Positions 1 through 10,052 of a DNA stretch of 56,309 nt are shown piece after piece. The stretch's first letter is position 1. Each line of letters begins with the position of its first letter. A program made the translations under genes and the position numbers. Source of the DNA: Gnetum montanum (lineage: Eukaryota; Streptophyta; Gnetopsida; Gnetales; Gnetaceae); the NCBI GenBank assembly GCA_015680685.1, contig MNCI01022408.1:530459-586767 (forward strand). Reading direction: 5' to 3'. The notes beneath the pieces are model-generated. The model searched no databases, was not told the DNA's origin, and saw only the letters and a list, made by a program, of their open reading frames with translations.

Positions 1-202
1 AAGATAAGTCATTTGTAGTTTACACACAACACAATCATTTCATATTTCACAACTGCACACCGCAACAACACACACACATACTCACATTAACTACTGAGTC
101 TATTTGGAGGTATCTGGGCCTTGGTGTTGCCAGAGATCAGCAAGCACCTAAATCTTGTTCGAGGACACTCGTTGGCGGTCGCATCCTAAACGGTCGCCAA
201 CA
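1..202 (+). repeat. 5' LTR tail (U5) of A1
   Basis: Matches 9606-9807 base for base in length (202 bp each) and ends CCAACA directly before the primer-binding region. The window starts inside the LTR, so the 5' target duplication cannot be read. Confidence 0.92.
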
Positions 203-209
203 GTTCTTT

Positions 210-226
210 TTACGCTAGAAGGAGGG
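210..226 (+). promoter_or_regulatory. Primer-binding site of A1 (mutated)
   Basis: Lies 8 bases after the LTR end, the same offset as in A2, where the site reads TGGCGCTACAAGGAGGG. A1 has TTACGCTAGAAGGAGGG, so the first bases pairing with a tRNA 3' CCA are damaged. I could not assign the matching tRNA. Confidence 0.7.
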
Positions 227-327
227 CTAAAAGTTTAGCCTCTAAGTTCATAAGCCTTATAATTTTAGCACATCAACAATTCTTTGTTACTATAAAGGCT
301 TAAGAAATTAGATACTATTTTCAATTC

Positions 328-1262
328 ATGACCAAGAAGATTGATAGTTTGGAAAATTTAAAAGTTTCAAAAGATATTCTTGATTCTAAGATTGATTCTT
401 CATCAGAAGAAGAACAAAAGAAATTTTTTGAATTGGGAACAAATAGTGGAGTGAAAACTAGAAGATCACCCATTATATCTGGTGTATCGATTTATAAGAG
501 AAGATCTAGAAAGTCTAAGAGTTCAATTATCCAAAGGAATAGGATGGCAAATCCTTGGCAAGGAGTTACACCATTAGGATTTCAAAATTACAATGATATT
601 CCTAATGTATTTTACAAATATTTTCCTGAGCCTTTCATTCCTAGAAAAGCTTATTTAGCTGAAGGATATATTCACATGTTTGAGTTAGCTTTAGCTCATA
701 TACATATTCAACATCAAGATCAAGCTTGTAGGTTGTTTGTCTCAAATATAAAGGATATGGCTCAGATTTGATATTTGAACTTACCAAGTAATAGTATTAC
801 AAGTTGGGATGACATGAAGAATCTTTTCTTAGTCTAGTTTGGTAATCAATTAGATCAACAACAACTATACTGTGGGCTGATACAGGCTAAGCAAGGAGTT
901 AAAGAGTCAATTAGAGATTTCAACATCAAGTTTCAACGAATTTGTGGACTCTTTCAAAGACAATATAGGCTATCAGAAGAAATGCTTAAAGAAACTTATC
1001 TTAGGGATATCAACCCCAACATTTCAATTTGGTTAAGGAGAACTCCAAACTTAACTATGCTAAATGACTACTTTAGTGAAGCTATACAGTTAGAAAAATA
1101 GTTGAACTTGAATCCTGAAGGAAATATTGCAATTCAAAAAAGAGAAGAAAGAGTTATGATTCCTATGCAAGATTTTGCTCAATTTAAAGCTTTACCAGGT
1201 CCATCTCATGTTAAGATTGAGAAAGAACATGAAAGAGTAGAATCTGGAAAAAGGACAATTAA
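328..1262 (+). pseudogene. gag: gag of A1 (capsid-like, broken)
   Basis: Structural Gag protein that would form the virus-like particle. It starts at the first ATG after the PBS. The capsid-like region contains 'WQGVTPLGF', then 'DQACRLFVSN', 'SWDDMKNLFL' and 'ESIRDFNIKFQ', typical of plant retrotransposon gag. The first 147 codons are open. In-frame stops follow at 769-771 (TGA where A2 has TGG), 835-837 (TAG where A2 has CAG) and 1099-1101 (TAG where A2 has CAA). A 2-base insertion near 1250 relative to A2 shifts the end. I see no CCHC zinc knuckle. The ancestral stop at 1260-1262 overlaps the ATG of the next ORF. Confidence 0.85.
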
Positions 1263-2440
1263 TGAAAGATATGTCTAACAAAATAGTGAAGCTTGAAAAA
1301 GCTTTGAAAAGAGTTAATATCAAGGAAGAAAGGAAAAATAGAAAGTGTAAACATCAAGACACTAAGTTAGCAGAAGACAAGGATGAAAGTGACCTTATTG
1401 TGTCCAACTTTCTTGATATTGAATCTAATAATGAGTTATCAAGTGTTCATTATGCAAGTAAATCTTCTAGCAATGGATCTAGTGATACTTCTTCTCTATC
1501 AAGTTCTGAAGAAGATATGTCTTCAGATGAAGAATGTAATAATAATGAGGAAAATGGATATAATCTTAGATCTAAAGAAAGATTAACTACTTCTAGACCT
1601 CCAAATGTTATAACTAATCCATCTACTAAGAGAAAAGCTTTTGGGCCAAATGGTAGAGATAAGAATAAAGGTAAAGATAATCAAGTAGAGCAAAGCACTC
1701 CAAGTCAGTCTTTTAATAAATGGATAAAGAAACTAAGCTTTATTGTTGATGGAGAGTATGATTTGATTGAAGAATTTAAACATGTCAAGGCCAATATTAG
1801 CTTTTATCAGTTGCTTCAAATAGGAGATCAGCAAAGAAAGGCTTTAGAGTTCATTAAAGGTAAAAAGAGAGTTAGAGAATCAGAGTTAAGTTATGTGTCT
1901 AATAATGATGAGAAATTAAAGACCTCGTATGATAAGGAAGCTTCTCCTTTCCTTTTGACAGTGAAATTAAAGGATAAATACTTACACAATTGTTTGATTG
2001 ATTCTAGAGCTACGTCTACTATAATGCCATTGTCTATATGTAAGAAACTTGGTTTGATTCCTGAAAAATCAAATAGAAAGATTGTTCAAGTGGATAAAAG
2101 TAGAGTGAATATTGTGAGTCAATTACCAAATGTCCTATTGGAAATTGCTTCTGAACCCCGTGTCAGAAGTAGAGTAACTATTCAAGTGGCAGATATACCA
2201 GATTCACATTGTCTCTTATTGAGTATAAGTTAGAGCAAGAATTTCTTAGGTTACATATCAATAGATTATTCTCACATGTGGCTACCTTGGAAAGGAGAAC
2301 CAACTCAGATATACATCTATAGTGAACCTTTGATGATTGATAACATTACTTCAAATGGAAAAAGTAAAATGGTTGAAAAAGGAGGTGTTGAAAAAAAATT
2401 TGTACACTCTAAGAAAATTATAGTTCTAAAAAAGAACACT
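1262..2440 (+). pseudogene. pro: Pol-side ORF start: acidic linker and aspartic protease of A1
   Basis: A 323-codon open stretch (1262-2233) begins with a lysine-rich, coiled-coil-like segment and an acidic Ser/Glu stretch. It ends in a retropepsin-like domain, which would cut the polyprotein. The catalytic motif reads DSRATSTIMP where A2 has DSGATSTIMP, so a G-to-A change has replaced the conserved glycine. The stop at 2231-2233 (TAG) replaces a Trp codon kept in A2. Reading continues in frame to about 2390, where a poly-A tract is one base shorter than in A2 and shifts the frame. The start ATG is the one that overlaps the gag stop. Confidence 0.82.
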
Positions 2441-2451
2441 CAAAGAATGAG

Positions 2452-2815
2452 GATAAATGGGAGTTATACTTTGATGGTTCATGTAATTCAAAAGGTATAG
2501 GAGTCAGTATTGTTATATTAAAAAATTATTCACCTAAAATTTTCAAAGTAATTCATCTATCTTTCCCTTATACTAACAACAAGGCTGAGTATGAAGCTTT
2601 ATGTATTGGTATGAAAATAGCTCTAGACAAAAAGATTAGAGTAATCACTATAAAAGGAGACTCAAGATTAGTTTGTGAACAAGTAAAGGGTAACTATGTA
2701 GTAAAGAGCTCATTCTTAAGACCTTATAAGCAACTTGCTTGTAAGATGTTAGATCAATTTCAACATTGCCAAATAGAGTAGAGAATCTTATAGTAGATGA
2801 TTTGGAAAAGGCAGC
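2452..2815 (+). pseudogene. Plant/archaeal-type RNase H (aRNH) of A1, upstream of RT
   Basis: Removes RNA from RNA:DNA hybrids during reverse transcription. The fold signature of the RVT_3 family is clear: 'YFDGSCNSKG' (first Asp, codon 2473-2475), 'NNKAEYEAL' (Glu), 'IKGDSRLVCEQV' (second Asp) and 'LIVDDL' (last Asp). The domain lies between protease and RT, not after gRNH as in the usual Tat order. Compared with A2, a short deletion near 2777 removes the 'HINRA' segment and leaves a TAG. The domain is out of frame with the protease because of the upstream poly-A indel. Confidence 0.85.
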
Positions 2816-3890
2816 GTCAACATTGGATATGAAAATAATAGAAAGTTACAAAGATGTCACGATTGAAGAAGAACATCAGGCATCAGTACCAAATAATATA
2901 AGACATTTACAAGTATTTGAAGATGATGATCAAGTACTAAGATTTATGAAAAACAAACAAGAATTTGATGGTCAAGTGATACCTAAAATGTCATCACACT
3001 CCAAAGCTAATTTCATTCCAAAAAGGATGATTGACTTGGAACAAGATTTCAAGAAAAATTTATTTACTGGAAAGGATTTACAAAACCTAGATACTCAAGC
3101 ATTCGAGGTAGTGAATGTTGAATTAGACAGGATACCAAAGATGTTGAATGTTACAAAGGAAAGAGGTTCGAGTTTCAAGCAAAACTTAATATCATGTCTA
3201 AGAAATAATTTAGACAATTTTGCTTGGTCTTATGATGATCTTAAAGCTTTTAGGCAAGATGTGATGACACATAAAATTCCTTTAATAGAAGGTTGCAAAA
3301 TAGTCAAGCAAAAAGAAAGGAAATTCAATCCATCATTTGAACCAGCTATGGAAATTGAAATCAAGAAGTTGTTGCAAGCACGAATCATATATCTAGTACA
3401 ATATTCAACATGGCTTGCTAACCTTGTTCTAGTGAGAAAGAACAATGGTGATATAAGGCTTTGTGTAGACTTTAGAAATCTAAATGATGCATCAAGAAAG
3501 GATAAGTATCCACTTCCAAGAATTGATGAGATGCTGATTAAAGTCTCAGGTTGTCAAGTATATTCTTTCTTAGATGCTTTCTCAGGTTATAATCAAATCA
3601 TGGTAGATAAGAATGATAGATACAAAATAGTATTTATCACCAAATGGGGAACTTTCACTTACCAAAGAATGCCATTTGGATTGTCAAACGCTGTAGCTAC
3701 TTTCCAAAGAGCAATGGATTTAGCATTTAAGGATTTATTAGGCAAATTCATGGTGGTTTATTTGGATGATATTACAATATTCTCAAACAAAAAAAATATC
3801 ATATTAATCATCTCCAGTAAGTTTTTGATAGATGTCATGAGTTTGGTATTTCATTAAATCCTAAGAAGTGTATCTTCAAGGTTAAATCTA
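2816..3890 (+). pseudogene. Reverse transcriptase of A1
   Basis: RNA- and DNA-dependent DNA polymerase. One open frame covers about 2766-3857. After an aRNH-RT connector come the RT landmarks: 'GDIRLCVDFRNLN', 'KYPLPRIDEMLI', 'SFLDAFSGYNQI', 'QRMPFGLSNA' and the active site YLDD (3759-3770). The fingers and palm are complete. A frameshift near 3800 breaks the thumb, and homologous sequence continues in other frames to about 4120. No start codon belongs here: the domain is an internal part of the polyprotein. Confidence 0.9.
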
Positions 3891-4119
3891 AAAGCTTATT
3901 AGGCCATGTGATATGTCAAGAAGGAATTTCCATAGACAATTCCCGAATCCAAATAGTATAGAATATTGAACATCCCACAAACTAAGAAATCTCTTAGATC
4001 TTTCTTTGGGAAGATAAACTTTGTGAAAATGTTCATCCCTAGGTTTACTGAAATTACCAAGCCTTTGATGCATATGCTAAAAAAGGAAAAGGATGTCCAA
4101 GTAGAGAAAACACTAGAAT

Positions 4120-4664
4120 CAGAGAGAGCTTTATCATAAATTAAAATTGCTATACAAGAGGCTCCATATTTGGTGAAGCCTAGGCTTAAAGAAGATTTTT
4201 GGTTATATTCTTTTGCTTCAAATGATTCTATCGCTGCCATTTTAACACAAAAGGATAATGAAGGTCAAGATGAACGGATTAGATTTTTTGGGTATCAGTT
4301 AAAAGGTTCAGAATTAAATTATTCAGACTTAGAGAAACAACCATTTACAGTCATCAAAGAACTTCAACATTTTAAATATTATTTAGAAAGTTCATTAGTC
4401 CACATTATGGTAATTGAACCTACAGCCAAGCGATTCCTAGCCCAAAATGAGATTGGATTAAAAAAAGGAAAATGGCTTATAAAGTTGCAAAGTTTTAGAT
4501 TTTCATTGGAAATATGCAAAAAAATTAAGGGAATGGGATTAGCCATGTTAATGACTAGAGAAAGTGAAGTATGTACGCTTGATACCCATGAAGAGAATTG
4601 GAATGATGAAATTCTCAAATTTCTAAATACAAGAAAAATCCCAAATAATTTAACTGCAAGTTAA
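4120..4664 (+). pseudogene. Degenerate gypsy RNase H (gRNH) of A1
   Basis: Sits directly behind RT, as in other Ty3/gypsy elements, and keeps the fold landmarks: 'FWLYSFAS', 'AAILTQ', 'FFGYQLKGSELNYSDLEKQ' and 'HFKYYLE'. The catalytic acids are gone or changed. The first Asp of the usual YTDAS-type motif is Phe (YSFAS), and the Glu of the EKE-type motif is Gln (EKQ). The third Asp appears as Glu in 'VIEPTAK'. It may act only as a structural connection domain. Copies A2 and B1 share the first substitution, so it is not random decay. Confidence 0.8.
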
Positions 4665-4679
4665 AAGAGAGCTTTCTTC

Positions 4680-5850
4680 AAAAGAGCACGAAGATTCGTT
4701 GTTAAATATGATATATTATATAGAAAGGATTTTTGAGGGATTTTATTAGAATGTGTTCGTAATGATCAAATTAGTTTCATTTTGGAACAATTTCATGATC
4801 ATTTGAATTTATTTTATGAATCCCCTAATTCGACTATGCAACATATTCCTCGATATGGATATTACTGGCCTTCCATGTATCAAGACATTAGTTTAAAGAT
4901 TCAAAAATGCTATAAATGTCAAATTCATGGGCCCAAAATTAAAAAGGCTAGAGCTCCTTTAAAGCCAGTAGTTGCAGATAGATCATTTCAGTAATGGAGT
5001 TTGGATTTTATTGGTACAATTACTCCTTCAAGAGCTGGACACAAGTTTATTCTCACAGCTACTGATTATTTCACTAAATGGTCTGAAGCAAAGGCTCTAA
5101 GAGGAAGTTTAGCATCAAATGTGATTAAGTTTTTAGAAGACCACATTCTAAGTAGATTTGGTCTACCCGAAGTGTTAGTGTCAGACAATGGACCCTCTTT
5201 CAAGTCTGAAGAGTTTATCAAATGGGCATCAAAAAAATCTATCTTCTTATTTTCCTCATCAAACTATTATCCTCAAGGAAATGGCCTAGCAGAATCTACC
5301 AATAAAAAGCTTATCACTTATATTAAGAAATCGATGGATGGAAGTCCAAGAAATTGGATTGATTATCTACGATCTGCATTATGGTCAGATTGAATTAGAT
5401 TCAAGAAAGCTATTGGAACATCACCATATAACTTAGTTTATGGTTTGCTAGCAAGAATTACAAATAAGATTGTAAGCTCAACTTCTGAATTTGTACAAAG
5501 ATATAGTGAAAAAACTAATAAAGATAGAATTTTCATGACTTTGCTTATTAAAAGAGAATTTGAGGTAGATAAAGAAAGAGATAATTTGTTACAGAATACC
5601 TCTCAAGTTAAAAGATGGTTTGATAGGAAAGCTCTGAAAAGAACTTTCAAGATAGGAGACCTTCTCCTATTATGGAATATGAAGAAACCTAACAAGTTTA
5701 CCCCGACATGGATTGACCCCTTTCAAATTACAGAGCAATTGTCAGAGGATACTTACAAATTATCAACTTTGGATAGCATGGAATTGTAATTTCCATATAA
5801 TGTTTTGCATATAAAACATTATTTGGGACAATTGCATACAACTTGAAGAT
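4680..5850 (+). pseudogene. Integrase of A1 (zinc-binding, DDE core and C-terminal domain)
   Basis: Inserts the cDNA into chromosomes. The zinc-binding region ends in 'KCYKCQIHG' (about 4909). The RNase H-like core has Asp in 'LTATDYFTKW' (codon 5064), Asp in 'VSDNGPSF' (codon 5184) and Glu in 'LAEST' (codon 5292), giving the D-35-E spacing. An in-frame TAA at 4992 and a TGA at 5391 interrupt it. The C-terminal part (5445-5789) has 'RWFDRKA', 'FKIGDLLLLWN' and a GPF-like 'WIDPFQI', then a readable tail to about 5850. No chromodomain follows. Confidence 0.87.
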
Positions 5851-6076
5851 ATCCTTACACAAAATAATATATGTATATACTATTAGGTATAACATTACTA
5901 GGAATATAGTATTAATTATCATGTTTAATTATGCTATTGGTATATAATTAGATAANCTTGGGGGGGATTTCAAATTTCTAGCACCTATAAAAAGAGGATT
6001 GGGTTGCCTAGGATTTCATCATCTTTCAATTCAAGTTAAGTAGAGCAAGTAAGAAAGAGCTAATTTGCAAGAGGAG
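5851..6076 (+). other. Non-coding spacer between integrase and ORFx, with an N and a G-run
   Basis: AT-rich leader to the extra ORF. Position 5956 is an ambiguous base (N), just before a run of seven G (5961-5966 and neighbours), so the exact length of this homopolymer is uncertain. The TATA-like box of ORFx lies inside. Confidence 0.6.
5985..5994 (+). promoter_or_regulatory. Putative internal TATA box driving ORFx
   Basis: CTATAAAAAG stands about 83 bases before the ORFx ATG at 6077. Its surroundings (ACCTATAAAAAG, then GGGTT a few bases on) resemble the LTR core promoter at 8571-8583. B1 also has a TATA-like box before its ORFx. Promoter activity is inferred. Confidence 0.5.
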
Positions 6077-6580
6077 ATGGAGTTTGGGAGGGCAATGAGA
6101 AAGCCTTTTATTCCATATGTGATGGGATGTTGTTCTGAACATGTGTTGAAGGCTTACCTAAAAGCTAGATCATGTGGAGCTCTGAAAGAGTGTCCTTTCA
6201 TGGCTTGGTTGTCTGATGAATTCTCTTTCCTCATGAGAGGTTTAGAGATAGAGTCAAATGTTTGGGGACAATATCAAGATTGCACTAAAGAAGAGGAGAG
6301 GAAAGAAGAGCAACCAACGAATGAGGAGTCATGGGAAGAGGCCTTTGTCTCCCAAGAGGAACATGAAGGACCCATTGGAGAAGAACAGAAGAGTTCATCT
6401 GAAAAAGAAAATGAAAAGAGTGCTAAAGAAAAAGCTCCAGTAGATCAAGTTGAGAGCTCCACCAAGCCAGAGAATAATAGAACAACCTTCATCACGTCAA
6501 AAATTTCCTATGAAATAGTTAGAGATATGAGGATTCCTACTAGAGTAACCCTCACAATTCAGTTTCCATCTCAAGAATAG
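6077..6580 (+). CDS. Extra 3' ORF (ORFx) of A1, unknown function
   Basis: An intact 167-codon ORF lies between integrase and the PPT, in the position where some retroelements carry env-like genes. The frame extends 5' to a TTG at 6065, but the first ATG is 6077. The N-terminal ~50 residues form a compact block, with 'FIPYVMGCCSEHV' and 'CPFMAWLSDEF', that recurs in B1. A long Glu/Lys-rich, probably disordered middle follows, then a short basic/hydrophobic tail. I see no signal peptide and no clear membrane span, so a classical envelope is unlikely. It is the least damaged gene of A1. I do not recognise the family. A role in particle assembly, RNA binding or host interaction would be guesswork. 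Confidence 0.75.
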   Translation: MEFGRAMRKPFIPYVMGCCSEHVLKAYLKARSCGALKECPFMAWLSDEFSFLMRGLEIESNVWGQYQDCTKEEERKEEQPTNEESWEEAFVSQEEHEGPIGEEQKSSSEKENEKSAKEKAPVDQVESSTKPENNRTTFITSKISYEIVRDMRIPTRVTLTIQFPSQE

Positions 6581-6768
6581 TCCATGAAGGACTTCCTAAT
6601 GTACAGTTTATTGTTGTTTTTCTTAGGAATGAGGTTTTTATACCATCAAACCTTATGTTTGATAGGATATTTCCTCCAAAAAGATTTCTATTCAGCTGTA
6701 AAATTTCAATGAAAGTTTCAGTATGTTTCAGTTTTGAAATGAGGCTACATAAGTTTCCTTAAGCTTTT

Positions 6769-6781
6769 AAGGGGGTAGAAA
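6769..6781 (+). promoter_or_regulatory. Polypurine tract of A1
   Basis: AAGGGGGTAGAAA stands directly before the TGTTAG that opens the 3' LTR. This is the expected plus-strand primer position. Confidence 0.85.
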
Positions 6782-8464
6782 TGTTAGCACATTTCGTCAT
6801 TTCATGGAGCAGGTTGGCAGGATTAAATTGGTTAAGAGTTTTTGGAGAAGTAGCAAAAATTTCAGTTTGAGAGAAAAAGAATAAGTTAACAACAACATTC
6901 TTTTAATTTAAGGAAAAAATATATAGGAGCACCATTCCTATAGTAAGCTTATGAATCTCTAAGAATTACATTTTACAAGGCAGCAATATAGATATATAAA
7001 TATATAATGATACATTGAGGCTTCACGGAACCAAAGTGTAGTGGGATTATGGAGGAATTCCAATTTTTATATGTATCATCTAGATTAAAATTGGTTTTGT
7101 ATCCATGTTATTTTGGGAAAGCATATCTCTATAGCAACACAAATTCAACAGTCCAGTGATGCAAGGTAAAATTATTTCTCCTGTGAATTGTCTCAAATTT
7201 GTGGCTGAAGTAGAATTCCAAGGGGAAGACTACCATAGGGCCATCAAGTGTATATTGCTTAAACAGGAAATTAATGTAAACATGCAAAGGTAAAAAATAG
7301 GAATAACAATCATAACTAACGACCCTTTCATCCTCATCATCCATGTCTTCTTCTCACACGACCGCACTAGGGAACCTGCACATATTGTTTAGATCAAAAT
7401 ATTGGATACTTCAAGGTTTAAATATATGCAACCCGCTCACCGAAAATTTTGTGTCGCGCCCTCAGAAATCATAAGTAATGGAGGCAGTGAAGGCATTAGC
7501 ATCTGGAAATGATTTCCCAACATCCTAGCGCTCGTTAGCAGAGGTTTAAATCTACAGTACCCATAGCAACAGGCCATGGGCAGCGATGACCACCACTGCC
7601 ACTGCATCAGCAAGCCCTTGTTCCACATGGAGGTCCAACCTGTATGGCTGAAGCATGGTAGCATGAAATAGGGCTGTAAGGGCCTTTGCGCTGCCTTACA
7701 CAACACCAAACCCTACCGATTTCTACGTTGTTCCATGCGCTACCAAACCTTATTCCTCTGCGCTAATTCAGTGTAACTCAGCAAATTTCGTGCTCATGTC
7801 CCCAGGGCTCCACCACAGCCAAGAGCGCCTTCAGAAATATAGGCAAAAATAGATGAAGTTCATTCCTGCAACAATGACGAAAATAGAAACAACATCGTGG
7901 CTGGGAACTCATTTCAAAAATTTCAGGTGGTTAAAAACGTAAATCACAAATGTCATTCACTCCTGGAACCTACAATCCAAAAATACCAAAAATAGTAGTA
8001 GTGCCTGACGCCGATGCATTCATCTCCACCATTGCCAATCCACCAAGTGCGGAAACCAAGACATATGCACAACTGAATCAGCAGAACCAGGAGATGTTTT
8101 AGCTGATACCGATGAATCAGAGTTGCAGTTTATTCAAAAGAAATCATCATCCCTGAAGACAAATACTACAAGAATGCACGGAATTGAAGTCACAAAAAAT
8201 AAAATTCCAATTTCACATGGTTCGGTGGTAAAAAGGTAATTTCAGCAATTTCTCACATATGGAACCCTTGTTAAAGACCCGACATTAATTTAATTATCCC
8301 AAGTGAATTACTAAGGTTTTATACATAATGGATAATTAAAAAATAACAATTGTATGAAGCTCTTATAATATTGAGATCTTAGATTTATTTTTCAAAATTA
8401 TTATATAGGTTGTTGCCTATAAATATGCATGTTAGCATGATTTTCTCCTAACTTCCCAACTTCC

Positions 8465-8509
8465 TAACTTGTTGAGCAAGTAATATCTCCTAACTTGTTG
8501 GGCAAGTTA
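8465..8509. repeat. Paired dyad repeats upstream of the A1 LTR TATA box
   Basis: TAACTTGTTGAGCAAGTAA (8465-8483) and TAACTTGTTGGGCAAGTTA (8491-8509) are near-identical and each is an imperfect dyad. A2 keeps one degraded copy (50892-50910). They lie 60-110 bases before the TATA box, so a promoter element is plausible. Confidence 0.55.
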
Positions 8510-8571
8510 TAACTTCCTTACTTGGGAGAGAAGTTAGCTAAGATATTTTAGAATTTAACTACCTTTTGAAA

Positions 8572-8583
8572 CCTATAAAAAGG
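8572..8583 (+). promoter_or_regulatory. LTR TATA box of A1
   Basis: CCTATAAAAAGG, conserved at 50973-50984 in A2 within otherwise matching sequence. A transcription start about 30 bases downstream would make U3 about 1.8 kb and R plus U5 about 1.2 kb. Confidence 0.7.
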
Positions 8584-9807
8584 CTTCAAGGGTTAGTAGA
8601 AAAAAAAAATACTTTTAGGGAGACTACTAGCTCTCACTTGGAGACACACTTTGGAGCTCTGGAAGAGCATTGTAAAAAAGAAATTGTGAAAGATTGCTTG
8701 TAAGATGACTTGCTAAATAAAGGATTTCAGCCTTTTTGTCATAGTCCTATGAGTTGTGTTTTATTTTTATTTTTTTAAAATTTTTTAGGTAGTGGTTTAG
8801 ATAGTATCATCCTTGGCAAGTAATTTTGGGATTTTTAGATTGCTCTTATTGTTTCTTGTTGCATAATAAAATATTTCTATTAAATTTTTACCATAGAAGC
8901 ACTTGTGTTTGAAAGCCTTAAGAGCATTTTAGTAGTGAATTTGATTATTGTGCAACGTATAAGAATTTCTATTGAGATTGTTGTAAGAGGGCCTCTGCTT
9001 GTAGTCAAGCCGTTGAACAATTCAATAGTCAAGAGGGTTCAAAAAATCTTTGGTATTATGATGGGACCAAAATAACATATTTTATCTTTAAAGTGAATCT
9101 CTATGGTATTTTAATCAGAAATTGTCAAGCCTTTTGAAGGTTCTGTTGAATGCAATTATTGACATCCATTATCTAGCCAAAATGGAGTCTTGTACGTGGT
9201 AGTTTATGTAGCAATTTTTGGTAGCATGGTAGGATTGTCTTGAAGAAATTGCTTATTTGAGCCTTGGAAGTTTGAACAATTCATAGTTATTGAATTTGGG
9301 ATAGCTTTATTACAAAGTGTTTACTCATATCATTTTACCTTGTTTAAAAATTTGAGGTCTTAACACAAATCTGCTTTCTTTTCTGTGTATTTCCATTGAA
9401 TCTTGCTCTATTTCTAGTTTTCTTGTGGAACTATCTCTTTCTCTGGGGAAAATTAGAAGTAGATTCACGAAGTTGTGCTCAAATGGTTTTGGAAAATTTT
9501 ATTTGTTACAAGTAGGTATTATAAGGACCGCATAGACTAGGCAATTGAACAAAATAGGAACTCTCAACAACTCACAGTACTTGGCAAAGTTGGCTAAATC
9601 TCTTTAAGATAAGTCATTTGTAGTTTACACACAATGCATTCGTTTCATATTTCACAACCACACACCGCAACATCACACACACATACTCACATTAACTACT
9701 GAGTCTATTTGGATATATCTGGGCCTTGGTGTTGCCAGAGACCAGCAAGCACCTAAATCCTATTCGAGGACACTTGTTGGCGGTTGCGTCCCAAACGGTC
9801 ACCAACA

Positions 9808-10001
9808 CTAACAAACATAAATGAATGGTACTTATTAATTTTAAGTTCAATTTTTTTTATTCTTCATCAGAAAATTTATCTAGCTTCATGACTAAGATTG
9901 CACTATGTTGATATTTTTCAATCAAAAGATCCTCTATATTGATGTTCATAATTGGATTCCTTGAATTTTTCAATCTCAAATTTGATTGAAGAGTTGGTCA
10001 T
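9808..10001 (-). pseudogene. gag: gag N-terminus of minus-strand Copia C1
   Basis: On the minus strand the ATG is at 10001-9999. The product begins 'MTNSSIKFEIEKF' and, after one frameshift, continues 'EDLLIEKYQHSAILVMKLDKF' in part and 'LNLKLISTIHLCL'. This is the typical start of the UBN2-type gag of plant Ty1/copia elements. The reading stops at the A1 LTR, so A1 inserted into this gag, and the rest of C1 would lie left of the window. Confidence 0.8.
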
Positions 10002-10052
10002 GATTCCCCTACAAACACTTAGACAAAATATATATATCTTGTGTTAAACCCA

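Larger units (their letters stand above)
1..9807 (+). mobile_element. Tat-like Ty3/gypsy LTR retrotransposon A1 (5' end cut by window)
   Basis: The element runs from a partial 5' LTR (1-202) through PBS, gag, protease, aRNH, RT, gRNH, integrase and an extra 3' ORF to a PPT and a complete 3' LTR (6782-9807, TGTT...AACA). By eye, the last 202 bp of the two LTRs differ at about 17 positions, mostly transitions, so the insertion is old. The coding region has several stops and frameshifts, and the copy is not autonomous as it stands. It inserted into the gag of a minus-strand Copia (C1). Tat affiliation is inferred from the second RNase H, the long LTRs and the absence of a chromodomain. Confidence 0.9.
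6782..9807 (+). repeat. 3' LTR of A1 (3026 bp)
   Basis: Opens TGTTAGCACATTTCG after the PPT and ends CGGTCACCAACA, so the tips form TGTT...AACA. The next five bases (CTAAC, 9808-9812) would be the target duplication. The distal third is nearly identical to 1-202 and to the end of the A2 LTR. The 5' part (about 6815-8270, U3) is richer in GC and aligns only in patches with the A2 U3. Short minus-strand open frames in it (for example 7437-7709) are not conserved in A2 and are not called as genes. Confidence 0.9.

Noticed and set aside
5958-5970. Run of G near 5960 as a central polypurine tract.
   Set aside because: The run is next to an ambiguous base, only one copy is visible, and the proper PPT is at 6769-6781.
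6077-6580. ORFx as an envelope gene.
   Set aside because: No signal peptide, transmembrane segment or cleavage-like site is visible. Only its position resembles env.
7437-7709. Minus-strand 90-codon frame in the A1 LTR, and similar frames at 49516-50207 in A2, as captured host gene fragments.
   Set aside because: The frames are not conserved between the two LTRs, are short and lack recognisable motifs. GC-rich U3 sequence explains them.
9808-9812. CTAAC after the A1 3' LTR is identical to CTAAC (49388-49392) before the A2 5' LTR, suggesting one target duplication.
   Set aside because: A1 sits in a Copia gag that should continue beyond the insertion. The sequence before 49393 does not continue that gag on the minus strand. 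A 5-base match by chance is the simpler reading.
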